A stretch of DNA of 64,000 nt, from assembly GCA_013399305.1 (NCBI GenBank), contig VXAI01000375.1, forward strand, positions 435,947 to 499,946. The letters run 5' to 3'. Source of the stretch: Rostratula benghalensis (Eukaryota; Chordata; Aves; Charadriiformes; Rostratulidae). The position numbers and the translations under genes were made by a program. Below, one piece after another: positions 12,781 through 23,600 of the stretch (the stretch's first letter is position 1; each line of letters begins with the position of its first letter). A model generated the notes under the pieces. It did no database searches. It saw only the letters and a list, made by a program, of their open reading frames with translations, and was not told the DNA's origin.

Positions 12781-13450
12781 TATGTACCTGTAAGTACACA
12801 CGCTACAAGTGCACAGCGTGGCCGTGTCTGTTTCGGGCGATCCCGTTGTGCCGGCTCCCGGCCTCCGGCCCCCGTTCCCGGCGCCCAGAGGATGCCGGTG
12901 GGGAGAAATAGGGAGAGCTTCAAGGCGGCGGGGAGGACAGAGCGGGTACCGATCCGACGGTGACCGCGGCGCGACCTCGTCGAGCCGGCGTGGGCGGGAG
13001 GCGGCGCAACCGATCCCGGAGCTCCGCGGGAGCCGGTACACCGGAGCGGGGGGCGGCCCCACGGGCGTGCGCACCGCCTTCTTCTTCCCCCTCCCTCCCT
13101 CGATGTGCAGCCTCCTTTGTGCTGCCTGCAGCGGGGAGGAGGAAGCGGCGAAGCTGCGTGCCTCCACCACAGCGCTTTTCCTTCCCGCGGGCTGGCGGTG
13201 CGGGCCCCACAACACCCTCCGCCGCCCCGCCGCGGGTGGTCCCGCTCCACTGCCAGCGGGGATATCGCCGCTTTAAGTGGAGGGCCACGCTGGGAGACGG
13301 GGCGGGACGTGCGCCTTCCCCCCACGCCCCCCGGCTCCCCCACGTGGTGTGGGTGCCCGTGCCTCCCGGCCGTCGGCGGAGCGGGGCACACACGGAGCGG
13401 GGCTGCCGCTGAAGCTTCTGCGCCCGCTGCCGCTTTCCGGGCGGCTGCTC

Positions 13451-13472
13451 CGGCCCGGCCCGGCCCGGCCCG
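13451..13472 (+). repeat. CGGCC pentamer tandem, about 4 copies
   Basis: Four consecutive CGGCC units lie just before the uORF ATG, inside the likely FJX1 5' UTR. A GC-rich leader of this kind can form stable RNA structure. Confidence 0.85.
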
Positions 13473-13477
13473 CGGCC

Positions 13478-13549
13478 ATGCGCCAACACCGCGCCGAGCG
13501 CCCGAGCGGCGGGGCTGTGCCGCCTCCACGTCCCGCGGCAGCGGCGTGA
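13478..13549 (+). CDS. Upstream ORF in the FJX1 leader (23 codons)
   Basis: ATG at 13478 with G at -3 opens a 23-codon reading frame that is in frame with FJX1 but closed by TGA at 13547-13549, 12 nt before the FJX1 ATG. If the transcript starts upstream of 13478, ribosomes would meet this ATG first, so it could dampen FJX1 translation. The peptide is Arg/Pro/Ala-rich with no recognisable domain. The same frame is open further upstream to an ATG at 13277, so the effective uORF depends on the true transcription start, which cannot be read from sequence. Regulation is inferred. Confidence 0.45.
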   Translation: MRQHRAERPSGGAVPPPRPAAAA

Positions 13550-13561
13550 AACGGTGGGAGG

Positions 13562-14851
13562 ATGAAGCGGGCGAGGTGGGCCGCGCCGGGCCCCCTGCCT
13601 CTGTTGGGGCTGCTGCTGCTGGGCGTCCTGCCGGGGCTCTGGACGCTGCTGCTGCGGCGGGAGGCGGCGGCGCGACGGGAACCGGATTCGGAGCCGCGCC
13701 CACCCGCGGGGCTGCCGTCGGGACTGTGGGGCTGGGGGCGCTCCCCGGCGGGGCGAGCCGAGCGCGGAGGCGACGGGCAGAAAACTTTTCGGGCGCTGCT
13801 GGCGGTGCCGGCAGCAGGCCAGGAGGAGCGGGGCGGCGATGGGCAGTTCGCTGCGGCCGCCTCGCCGCCGCCGGCCGCCGCCGCCGCCTCTGCCGTGGAG
13901 CGGGGCATCTTCTGGAGCCGTGAGCTGGAGGCGCAGGTGCCTCCGGGCTTTGCGGCGGAGGAGGCGGCGGCGTGGCTGGCGGCTGCCCGCGCGGCCCGCG
14001 TAGCCTCGCTGGAGCGGGGCGGCTGCGGGCGCAGCTCCAACCGGCTGGCGCGGCTGTCGGACGGGAGCCGCGCCTGCGTCCGCTACGGCATTAACCCGGA
14101 GCAGATCCAGGGCGAGGCGCTCTCCTACCACCTGGCCGGCGTGCTGGGCATGCAGGAGCGGCTGCCGCCCATGGCCCTCGCCCTGGTGGAAGGCCGCGGG
14201 CGGCAGTGGGAGTCGGTGCGGGATGAGCTGCGCGGCTCGCACTGGGCCGAAGGCGCCGTGGTCAGCCTGACCCGCTGGGTGGACAACCTCACCGCCGTGG
14301 TGGCCCCCGCGCCCTGGGGCTCCGAGGCCGGCGCCGGACGGTGGTTGCAGCCGCTGTCGGCGGGGCAGTTGGACGGTCTGCCGCCGTCGCGGCTGGTTGA
14401 GCTGGTGCAGTGGAGCGACCTCATTCTCTTCGACTACCTGACGGCCAACTTCGACCGCCTGGTCAGCAACCTCTTCAGCCTGCAATGGGACCCGCGGGTG
14501 ATGCTCCGCGCCACCAGCAATCTGCTCCGCGCTCCTGACGGGGGGCTCGTCTTCATGGACAACGAGGCGGGGCTGGTGCACGGCTACCGCCTCCTCGCCA
14601 TGTGGGACCCCTATAACGAGCCGCTGCTCCGCTCCCTTTGCGTCTTCCGCGAAGGCACGGCGCGGCGCGTAGCCGAGCTGCACCGCCGCCGCAGCGCCGC
14701 CGCCGAGCTGCGCCGCCGTTACCGGGCGCGGGAGCCGCTCTGGGCGCGCCTCGGCTTCCTCTCGGAGCGGCAGGCCGAGCTGCTACAGGCCCGCGTCGAC
14801 TTCGTGCACCGCCACATCTCCCACTGCCGCGCACAGGCTGCCGTGCTCTGA
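13562..14851 (+). CDS. FJX1: Four-jointed box protein 1 (Golgi kinase family, single coding exon)
   Basis: 429-residue intronless ORF recognised as vertebrate FJX1; the human protein is about the same length. The start is fixed by an in-frame TGA at 13547-13549 and an A at -3. Residues 1-7 are basic (K2, R3, R5), followed by a hydrophobic segment at about 11-31, which fits a type II signal anchor. Residues 35-112 are a Pro/Gly/Ala-rich low-complexity stem. The conserved luminal domain starts near GIFWSRELE (115-123). C155 and C172 flank a basic segment, N242-L-T is an N-glycosylation sequon, DYLTANFDR is at 291-299, and the DNE motif (333-335) occupies the place of the kinase metal-binding Asp motif. 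Family knowledge: Drosophila Four-jointed phosphorylates cadherin repeats of Fat and Dachsous in the Golgi and so tunes their binding; the vertebrate protein is linked to Fat4/Dchs1. No frameshift or missing key residue was seen. Composition is very GC-rich because the gene lies in a CpG island. Confidence 0.96.
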   Translation: MKRARWAAPGPLPLLGLLLLGVLPGLWTLLLRREAAARREPDSEPRPPAGLPSGLWGWGRSPAGRAERGGDGQKTFRALLAVPAAGQEERGGDGQFAAAASPPPAAAAASAVERGIFWSRELEAQVPPGFAAEEAAAWLAAARAARVASLERGGCGRSSNRLARLSDGSRACVRYGINPEQIQGEALSYHLAGVLGMQERLPPMALALVEGRGRQWESVRDELRGSHWAEGAVVSLTRWVDNLTAVVAPAPWGSEAGAGRWLQPLSAGQLDGLPPSRLVELVQWSDLILFDYLTANFDRLVSNLFSLQWDPRVMLRATSNLLRAPDGGLVFMDNEAGLVHGYRLLAMWDPYNEPLLRSLCVFREGTARRVAELHRRRSAAAELRRRYRAREPLWARLGFLSERQAELLQARVDFVHRHISHCRAQAAVL

Positions 14852-15890
14852 CGGCCGCGGGGCGGGCGGAGGTGGCGGCGAAAGCCGGCTGAACGCATCG
14901 CTCTGGGTGTTTTTCTCTCGGAGGGAGCGGGAGTTACTTGCTTCGGCGGGAGCCGAAGGCTGGGACGCACCGTGACCGCTCCGAGGTGCTCGGTGGCCCG
15001 CCTCTGACCCTGCCAGGGATGGGGGAAGGAGGGTGGCGGCCGCCAGGAACGGATGCTCACGCTCGGGTGCCAGTAGTAACGGGCTGCCTGCCTGCCGGGG
15101 CTGTCGAGAGGAGCAATTAATTCGCGTTCGTCAAGATCTCAGAAGATGAACGGCGCGATCGGTATAATTATAGCTGAGTTATATACCAAGGCTTTGCTCC
15201 GAGAGCTTGAAAAAAATGAAAGGATCCAGCATCTCGAGTGCTTTCCTTAATGGTCTCGGTGCACTCGCCCTCATAAGAGAACCTGTAAAAGCTGTCGTCT
15301 TTGTCTCGATTGGGGTCGATTACCTTTTCCTTCCTAAGGAGGCGGGCAGAAACGTTTTTTTATATATTCTTTTGCAATAGCATATTTAAGTATGAATGTT
15401 GATATTCATAGACCAAGAACTGATTGCACAATAGGGCATCCCCTAACTAGCAAAACTACCCTATTTATGAACCTCTTTTCTGTAATAAGGGTGAACCTTT
15501 CTGCTGATTGTTAAATCTTGTTGATGAGAAGTGTGTAAGAAGCCCATATTCCATTAACTCTTAGCCTTTTTTGTGGATACATCTGGTTAAAATCTTCTGA
15601 TTCTTAAGTGTTTGCTTTTAATCAGCACCATCATCGTTTCATCAGAGGAGTAACGTAACTGACTAATGGGGGACAGAAGAGGATCTCCCAGGTGTTATGT
15701 GCTAAGACTTTGACACACTAGTTAAAGTGGAGGAAAAAACTGTCATGCACTTTACTTTGACTTTTTAATTTTTTATAAACGAAGACTTTTTTATTTTACA
15801 AAGTCTGCCTTTTATGTACATGATGTATGTTCATAAGCTTTTCTGTAACTTACTAAAGAAACTGATATTTCAGTAAAGTGCGTTAATGTT
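14852..15890 (+). other. FJX1: Probable FJX1 3' UTR
   Basis: After the stop codon the sequence moves from CpG-rich to AT/U-rich with several ATTTA-like elements. A variant poly-A signal AGTAAA (15872-15877) is followed by GU/U-rich DNA and would give a 3' UTR of about 1 kb. A canonical AATAAA at 16281-16286 with GU-rich sequence after it is the alternative end. Which site is used cannot be decided without transcript data. Confidence 0.5.
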
Positions 15891-16280
15891 TTGCCTTCTT
15901 TGTCCTGAATATTTGCCTGAGCTTTGACAGGGAAGTGCACACCTCCTCAGTCTTCCCTGATGGGTGACAGAGACCACTTCTTTCCGGCTTCTCACTCCAC
16001 TGAACAAAGTTTTTCGTGTTCCCTTCCAGACAAGGAGGGGTAGAGTTAAGCTTTCAAATGCTTTTCATCCTTCTCTCTGTGTCATTCCTAGCCCTTTGAG
16101 TGGCTAAAATAATGTGACTATTGACTGCTTTAGATGAATAGACTTTTAACTGTTTTTTTAAAGCCTGAAATAACTGCCTTGACTAGCACTGAGGTAACTG
16201 AAGCAGTTAGTTCCAGCTGGTATGGTGTGGGCTTGGTGGCCACAGCCTCTTTGGGTGTTGGGACTGGGTACCAGCCTCTT

Positions 16281-16286
16281 AATAAA
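16281..16286 (+). terminator. Canonical poly-A signal AATAAA, alternative FJX1 end
   Basis: First canonical AATAAA on the sense strand downstream of FJX1, followed by a GU-rich stretch. It may mark a distal polyadenylation site. The role is inferred from position only. Confidence 0.3.
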
Positions 16287-18849
16287 GGTCATGTTAAGTG
16301 TTACTGTACCAGAAGCATCTCCAGGGGTCCTTTCAGTGGGTTTTTATCCTGGTTTTCAGTGCTCTTTCCCCATTTTGGTTACCTTTGCAATGGGGGTTGA
16401 GACAGAATTGAAGAACAGGAAAACATTCCAATCTTGCTAAAATAGTTGAGTTTTGTTGTAGGTAGGGCGAAGCAGTAGCAGTGGAGTGTACAAAATATCT
16501 ATGTTTCTTGTTTTCTTTTACATGTGTACCAGTGTTCATAGAAGAGGCCGTTGTATGGTTCAAAATACAACCAGACGAAGGACAAAGGACAAACTAATCC
16601 TCTTTAAACCCTAAGTGCGGGTGTATATCCTGCTGTAATCAATCAGCAGCGTAATCTCTTCGGCATGTGGACAGGCCTCTCTTGATGAAGGCAGCAGCGT
16701 GCTCAGTGGCTGCTAAGCAAGTAGGTGCTGTCTTCAGTATGTGTAGTTAGATACCTTTCCCTGAACTCAGAGAGGGCTGTGAATTCATACCTGGTGGCAG
16801 AAGATTTTATTCTGTTAATTTATAGATTAAACTTCACATAAAGAAAATTTTCTTTAGCCATTACAGTGTTTTCCTTCCTTTTGTTTTGTCCTACAAACAA
16901 ACAAACAAAAAAACCAGTTTTACCAACGGTTAAAATTTAATGGCTGATTAGTTAGGTATTAGATATTGCAACTGTGTGTATGTATTTATTTTAAAATCTA
17001 TCGGCAGCCTCTAAGGCTACCTTTCATTCAACAGCTTCACTGACAAAGCTTTCCATTGAACTTATATTTATAGTTCACTGCATTTATCTCTCTGAACAGT
17101 GCATAGAATCCCATGTGACATTCCTTTCATTTATATGATAATACACAATTTAACTGTGCAATTTTTAATTCTTCTTTAGCACGTCTTTGTAACTCAAATG
17201 CAGCAACTCTGTTGCATTCACTTAATGAAAATACATTAACATAATGAAGTACTGGCATAAATTTTAAACCACTGTGAGGAGCAAACTGCTGTGTCACAAA
17301 CATCTGAGGTTTCATTTCTGTTTCAGTGGCACAACTGTGGTTTTGTTGGCTAACGGGAAATAATTCTACTTTGCAATGTCATTAGAGCCAGAGTCCAGAG
17401 ATTTACACCTTTTGAGAAGTTAGCTATTAGATATTGAAGAAGAAACATGATTTTCCATTTGGTGACTGCTAACTACCTCAAGTTTTATATATATGTTACA
17501 TGTTCAGAAATGATGATGTTGTAGGTCAGTGTGAAACTAGATGCTGTGCTAGAGAAGGTGTGCCCTACTGGGAAATAGGCTTATTCAAGGAGAATGGAGA
17601 TAACTAGTTTGCATGGATGGTGATAATTCACTTCATTGCTGTGCTTTGTTATTCTGGCACAGATCATCTGCTTCTGTGCCAGAGAAAGCGTTGAATTGCC
17701 ATCACATTAAAGAAAACTTACTTTCTTCTGTGTGATTTTTTTAAGGCAAACAGTGCTTTGTAAATTAGTGGTCTGATGCACTTTTTGCATGCCATCTTAG
17801 CTGTATATGCTAGCTGATGTTTTACTGTCTTCCTGCACAATCAAGGGGTGAAACTCTACAACTTTCTAGTGTGATTTCAATGGCACTTGTTGAACTCTGA
17901 TTTCTTCCATTGGAGCTTTCTTTGAGCTACAGTAAGGCCATTGCTTATTTGAAAACAGGAAGACTTTAGGACCTGGAAGTTATGAGTAGAAGGTTGTTCT
18001 CAATAGCAGGATCAGCAGGTTCTGGCTGTGCATTGCCAGCAGCTCAGCAGCACTTTACCTGAGACTCAAACAATTGGCTGCACAACTTGTATCAGAACAG
18101 GGCTGTAGGGTTTTAGGTCTCCCTCAGCAGAACACTTCAGGATGCATTTAGCTTCCCACACTTTTCATGAGCTTTCAGTGAAGTGTGTGCTTTCAGGTTG
18201 GCTGCACTGGTGCCTTGGTCAGATGTTAGCTGTTGCACAGAACTGAGAAGAGTCTTGAAAAAGTTGGGTGGGGTTGGCAGCATGCTGCCTGTCCCACATG
18301 CGAGGAGGGAGGTCTGTTTTTTGTCTTTGTGGAGACTTGGGTTTAACTGAGAACACTAGCTTCTGAAAAAAAGAAAAATAAAAGGAAAGAAATATCTAGA
18401 GGATGTTGTAATCTGAATGCATGTCATTCAGTTGAATATTTCTCTGTGTTTCCCTGATTAAATTCAGAATGCCTCCTCCAGATTTTTTCTTTCATTGGAA
18501 TCTAAGGAGATGTGTAGGGCAGGGGTTGTTGCTGCTCCCAGTTGGGATATTCCCTCCAAACACTACTAGTGTGAAGGGAGAACAGAGTTCACAGTTTCTG
18601 AGAGCTGCTTCAGGGCTATCAAAATTGTGCTTGCAGTTTTTTCTGCATCCCCAGAGAGCACTGGACAGCAGAGGCTGGGTAAATTCAGTGGGGTTCCAAC
18701 TTAGGGAAAAAAGAAAGGCATTCACAGCGCAAAGCTTTGCTTTTGTTTGCTTGCATCTCAAGTAATTTGCAATCTGGATTTATTTTCATTGTGGGTTTCC
18801 CTTTGAGAATTTCCCACGCTGCTTGGGAAGCTCTTCCCAGGTGAAGAGT

Positions 18850-18875
18850 CATCACACACACACACACCCCCCCCT
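18850..18875 (+). repeat. (CA)n-C8 simple repeat
   Basis: A short CA dinucleotide run directly followed by eight C, in non-coding DNA downstream of FJX1. Confidence 0.85.
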
Positions 18876-19867
18876 TCACACAAAAGCAGCTCCCCTGGGG
18901 ATGGAGCCGAGTTGATCACTGGTGCCACACTTTGCTGCCTGACTGAAGCTGTGTCAGCCCATTTAATGATTCGGGAAAGAACTTGAGGCCAGTGAAAGAC
19001 AGTGACAATATAGTTAGTTACACTTTGAATTACTGGACATACAGCACACTCTTAACATCACCAGCACAGTTTTTGTGGTTTGCTTTCCCTTTGAAGTTCA
19101 GTGCATTTTATTTTTTTTAAATGGTAATAGTACTTAGAATTTTCTCACTGGCGTTACTAGGTGGTCTGGGACTAGGTTGGATATGAGATCATATTAAGAC
19201 TTAATCCTATTTTGCATGTTACTCCTACTTTGCAACCACAGCATAAAATTTAATCGCTCCTTCAGAGCTGAAGGCAGCTCCTAGGCTGAAAGCAGTGAAG
19301 CTCCCACAAGGATGGGTTGGGCTGCACAGTAAGCAGTGCCTGCCAGGCACCTGAGCAGCTCCTGCCACTCTCAGCGACCTAGAAAAAATTTTACCTGCCA
19401 TCTCAGGTGCTGGTGTAGCTCCCCTCACTGAAGTAATGTACACTCACATGGGCAGAAGCTATTTCTGAAGATGGTGACTTGCATCCACAAAGAATATTTT
19501 GTTGTGAAACAACTGGTGCTTTTATAAACATTCTCAGTCCCACCTTCAGGGACTGTTTAATCTAATTCAGTATACTTTGTGTATGGGGCAGGAAGATGTA
19601 ACACCTGCACCATCTTAACCCACTCCTGTGCTGTGGCTCCAGGCAGAGATGCAGGATGAGCTCACAGGAGAGAAGCACCACACAAGCCCACCTGAATCAG
19701 TATCGTTGCTGTGTGCAGATGTGGAAGGAGCTGTGCAGACCAAGGAAGGAAAGCAATCCCACCTGAAAGCAAGCCAGTCTGCACTCAAGGAAAAGAGCTC
19801 TGTCTGGATTCTTGGAGGATGACCAACAGTAATAGGACAAAAAAGAGGGTCTGATGCTGCAATCAGA

Positions 19868-20690
19868 TTATAGAATCACTGACTCACAGAATATCAGGGA
19901 ATGGAAGGGATCTTGAAAGATTATCTATTTCAATCCCCCTACCAGAGCACGAACACCTAGATCAGGTCACACAACCCCTCCTTCCGTGATCTGTAGACTC
20001 TTCCTCTTGAGTTTGCCCAGCAGTTCCCGGTTTAACCATGCAGGTCTCCTGGCTTCCTTTCTTGACTTCCTACCTGTTGAGACACTCTGATCTTGAGCTT
20101 GAGAGAAGCAGTCCTTGAATGCTAACCAACTATCTTGGGCCCCCTTTACCTTCAAGTACCCTGTCTCATGGGATTTCCCCTGGCAATTGCTTGAAAAGGC
20201 CAAAGTTGGTCCTGATGAAGTCTAGGGCTGTGATTCTACTTGGTATTCTGTTCCAGCCACATGAGATCCTGAACTCCACCACCTCATGGAGTGGTGTACC
20301 CAAGGCTGCCCTCAACTTTCACTGCTTCAACCAGACCCTCCTTATTAGTGAGTATAAGATCCATCAGAGCTCCTCTCCTAGTTGGCTCACCCACCATTTG
20401 CATCAGGAAGTTATCATCAATGCACTAGAGGAGCTTCCTGGGCTGTGGATGTCTGGCAGAGTAGGCTTTCCAGCAAATATCAAGGTAGTTAAAATCCCTC
20501 CCCAGTAACCAGGGCCTGTAATTGCGAGGCTGCTATCAGCTGGCTGTAGAAGGCTTCATCAACTTCATTGTCCTGATCTGGTGGCCTGTAGTAGACACCC
20601 ACAACAGTATCACGCATGCCAGCCTGCTCCTTAATTCTCACCCACAAACTCTCAACTCGCTCCTCAGGATGGCCTGGTTTTGAGTGGTCC
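19868..20690 (-). mobile_element. CR1 LINE, internally deleted copy
   Basis: Read on the minus strand, this begins within the CR1 ORF2 endonuclease region (a VGVYYRPPDQDNE-type motif in the copy). It continues to the linker before the reverse transcriptase (RPAWLNRELLGKLKRK, minus strand, near 20000-20050), then jumps directly to the CR1 3' UTR ('CTGATCTAGGTGTTCGTGCTC' type) and ends in degenerate ATTCTRTG-like units at about 19870. The whole reverse-transcriptase part, roughly 1.5-2 kb, is absent. Stop codons and frameshifts show it is dead. It is orientated opposite to FJX1. Confidence 0.85.
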
Positions 20691-23600
20691 TACTATTCAA
20701 TTGCTTGTGGGTTTTGAGGTGTAGGGTTTATGGTATGGAGGCACTTGGACCATTTCAGCAGGGTAACAAATCCCAGGGAAGGCTGACTGCAAAATGTAGC
20801 TGTAACTGACACAGGGATCATTGATGAGATATCCTGAAGACCCAGACCCATCCAGTTCCTCTCCCAGGGAGGGAAATGCAAGTAGGGGGATTTCAGGTGG
20901 GACACAAGCAGAATGCAAGCTGGGGAAAAGTGGCATATTGTAATACAGCTAATACAGGCAGATTTATGTTGCAGTAACATGTACTGCTCGGATATCATCA
21001 CACTTCTCTACCCTGTCACCTGTGCTTTTTTAAGTGTCACACAGTGTCAAGGCAGAAGAAGGGGTTTTTTGAGGAAGCAAAGGCATGAGAGTTCCAAAAA
21101 ATAGATTCTGAGGCACTTAAAAGTAGGTAAATTCCATCCCTTGCCCCCAACAACTCTCCCTTAAAGTCCCTCTTCTGCTAAAAGCCTTCTCCCCTGCCTG
21201 GGATCTTAAAAGATACCTTGCACTGAGGACAGAAAGGCGTTTACCTCAAGTGATACTAACAGTAATGCAACTCAGTAATGAGGTAAGGAATGAACACATT
21301 TTATATCAGTATCTCCAAACCCAGCACAAAAGAAGAGGAGTGTATATTTCAGTCTGAGGAGCCATCATTTTTTAATGTACCTGTCTTGCCCATTTCCTTT
21401 TTGTGTCCTGCTGTGGGGGAAAGGGCATTAATAAACCATGGTTTAAAGCAACTGCTGTAATTTTTTTTATCTGTTCATGATTTCTTGCAGATGAGCTAAG
21501 AATCTACTTGCAGTATTTATTTAAGTGATTGCAGTTAGTCAACTTGCTTTAGTTTAGCTGGGTCACCTTCATCATCCTCATCATTTGGATGCAAAAGCTG
21601 GTGATGAGTATTATTTAAGACGTGGCTTCACCCCATTTTTAGAAATTATGAGGGAGGATGACAGTGGTGCTTCTTGCTCCTCTCTGCTGAACCACCAGAC
21701 TACCAGGAGTCCAGCTAACCAGGGCCTGCTGTGAGAGTCAGGATGTCAGGAGGTTTTCTGAGCTCCTCTGCCAAAGAATGTCTCAGGTTGTGCCAAAATG
21801 AGGAAGTCAACTTCTTGCTCATAAAGGCAATGAACTGTGTAGAAATTTATGAAAAGTAGCAGCAAAAGAAGAAAAAGAAAAAAAACATTCAAATTGGGAA
21901 TATCACACTGAGAGTCCATCTGTATTACTTTCAAGACTCATTAAAGTGGTTTGTCATTTCCTTCCCAAAAAAATGTGGCACAGTGCAGGGGGGTGGTGGT
22001 AATAGCCTATGGACCAGCACAACACCTTAGGTAGGATGCTGTCCAGTGACAGTGTGCAGTAATTTATCCCTCCAATCAAGCAACTGCAGAGGAACTGCTA
22101 ACCAAGCTCTTCAGGTGCCTGTCAGCTGAAGAACAAAGGATGACAACTGATGACTGACAGTTCTTTTATTGGTTTGTCTTTTATTACAGAGCTGATGAAA
22201 TATCTGACTTTGTACAGATGAGTGGTTGGAGCTGATACCTATTGGTTAAATGGATAGTCCTGGGTTAATTCTCCTGTTCTTCTTTAAGAAGAAAACCAAA
22301 CCGTTTCCCTTCCTTATGTTTCTATTAGTGCTTTGATAATTAAAACTAAATTAGAAATGTAATTTACTTGTCAGTGAATAGTCTGGACAGTTATTTTACT
22401 AGTATTTTGTTCCCTCCTAGTCAAGGAACATAAATGAGGCACTTTTTGTTAATAGTGAATCTTCAGGAAGTTTCATTTTCAGGCAGTTTATCTCCTACAC
22501 AATCAGGACACTGCAGTAACTGACCTTTAGACTCTACAATTGGTATTCCTTGAAATTAAGTTATTCCCATAAAAATAATTAAAATTAATTCCTCACATAT
22601 TTTGTAAAAGAGAACATTTAGGATTTTTTTTTCTTGTGTATAAAACAGGCTACAATTTTTTCTCTCTCAAATTGTCAGGCTTAGCTCCTTTATGCCAAAA
22701 GGAAAGCAGATGAATGTTTTTGTGTGGCAACATCTATTTCCTATAAAGCATCACAGCAATCCCATCTGTCTTTACAGTACTTTTGGTGACATCAGGAAAG
22801 CGCTCTCTGATCAGAGGCACAGGACAGGTAGGTTGCGTACTGAAGTATGGATCAAAAGTTTGGTTGCTTCATGGATGATATGCTGATGCTTTGTAAAGGT
22901 ATGGGCAGTTTGGGTTAAATCACAAATGCATATGTAGTGTCAGCAATTGATATGGATTGGACACTGGTGAATGCAAGAGCTAGAGAGGCTTTGTTTAGCT
23001 GCGGGAGAAGAAAACCCTCGGGAGCAGTCCCAGCACAACCATCTCCTCTTTTCTTCCTTTGCCTCCCACCCCCTTTGGTTGAAAATAGGTCTTTAAGCCA
23101 TGGAGCAACCCAAGGCACATTCAGACAGGATCAAAACAGGTGACCCAGGAAGCTGGAAGATCTGTGCTAAGACCACTGTTGTAAGTGTAACACAGCATCG
23201 GCAGCCTGACAGCTGGTGTAGGGGACGGAGCTGAGTTCCTCCAGGAGCTGTCACCCTGTCTGCCACCGGTACTGTACCACGGCTCTGTACTCCAGCTGGC
23301 TCTAGGCATGGCCAGCCCCCCATCTGTGGGGCTGCACGTGCCACGTCACTGACTGTGCTTGGGGTCAGGAGCCAGGACAGGCACAGCTCTCATCTGACAC
23401 AAGTAGGAAACAAGGCACATGATTTCTAGCAGGTAGTGAGTGGCAAAAAAAGGGATGTTTCTGTATATTTGCTAACAAAAGGTATTGCCTTGCTCCAGAC
23501 TTGGTGCTTCTCTCTGCTGGGATTATCCTCAGCATTTTAGCAGCTAAGGCTGCTCTTGAGACACAGAGTTTGAGCTTGGAGGTAGGGAGCAAAAGCAGAA

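Larger units (their letters stand above)
12400..15110. promoter_or_regulatory. FJX1: CpG island covering FJX1 promoter, 5' UTR and coding exon
   Basis: Dense CpG and GC content from about 12400 to 15110, against AT-rich flanks. It contains several GC-box-like GGGCGGG cores (for example near 12434, 12993 and 13301) and no convincing TATA box close to the ATG, as expected of a CpG-island promoter with dispersed starts. The island spans the whole coding exon, as is usual for intronless developmental genes. The exact transcription start cannot be placed. Confidence 0.8.
15900..19867. other. Non-coding DNA downstream of FJX1
   Basis: Unique AT-rich sequence with no coding signal. In mammals the TRIM44 promoter and first exon would come next, but neither a CpG island nor a long ORF is visible here. 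Confidence 0.7.

Noticed and set aside
12301..12963. 220-codon ORF upstream of FJX1
   Set aside because: It runs through the CpG island and the TG microsatellite, giving a Cys-Val repeat. Composition explains the open frame.
12920..14683. 587-codon ORF antisense to FJX1 and other long ORFs on both strands of the island
   Set aside because: These are mirror-frame artefacts of GC-rich coding sequence, where stop codons are rare. They have low-complexity Arg/Pro/Ala content and no domain.
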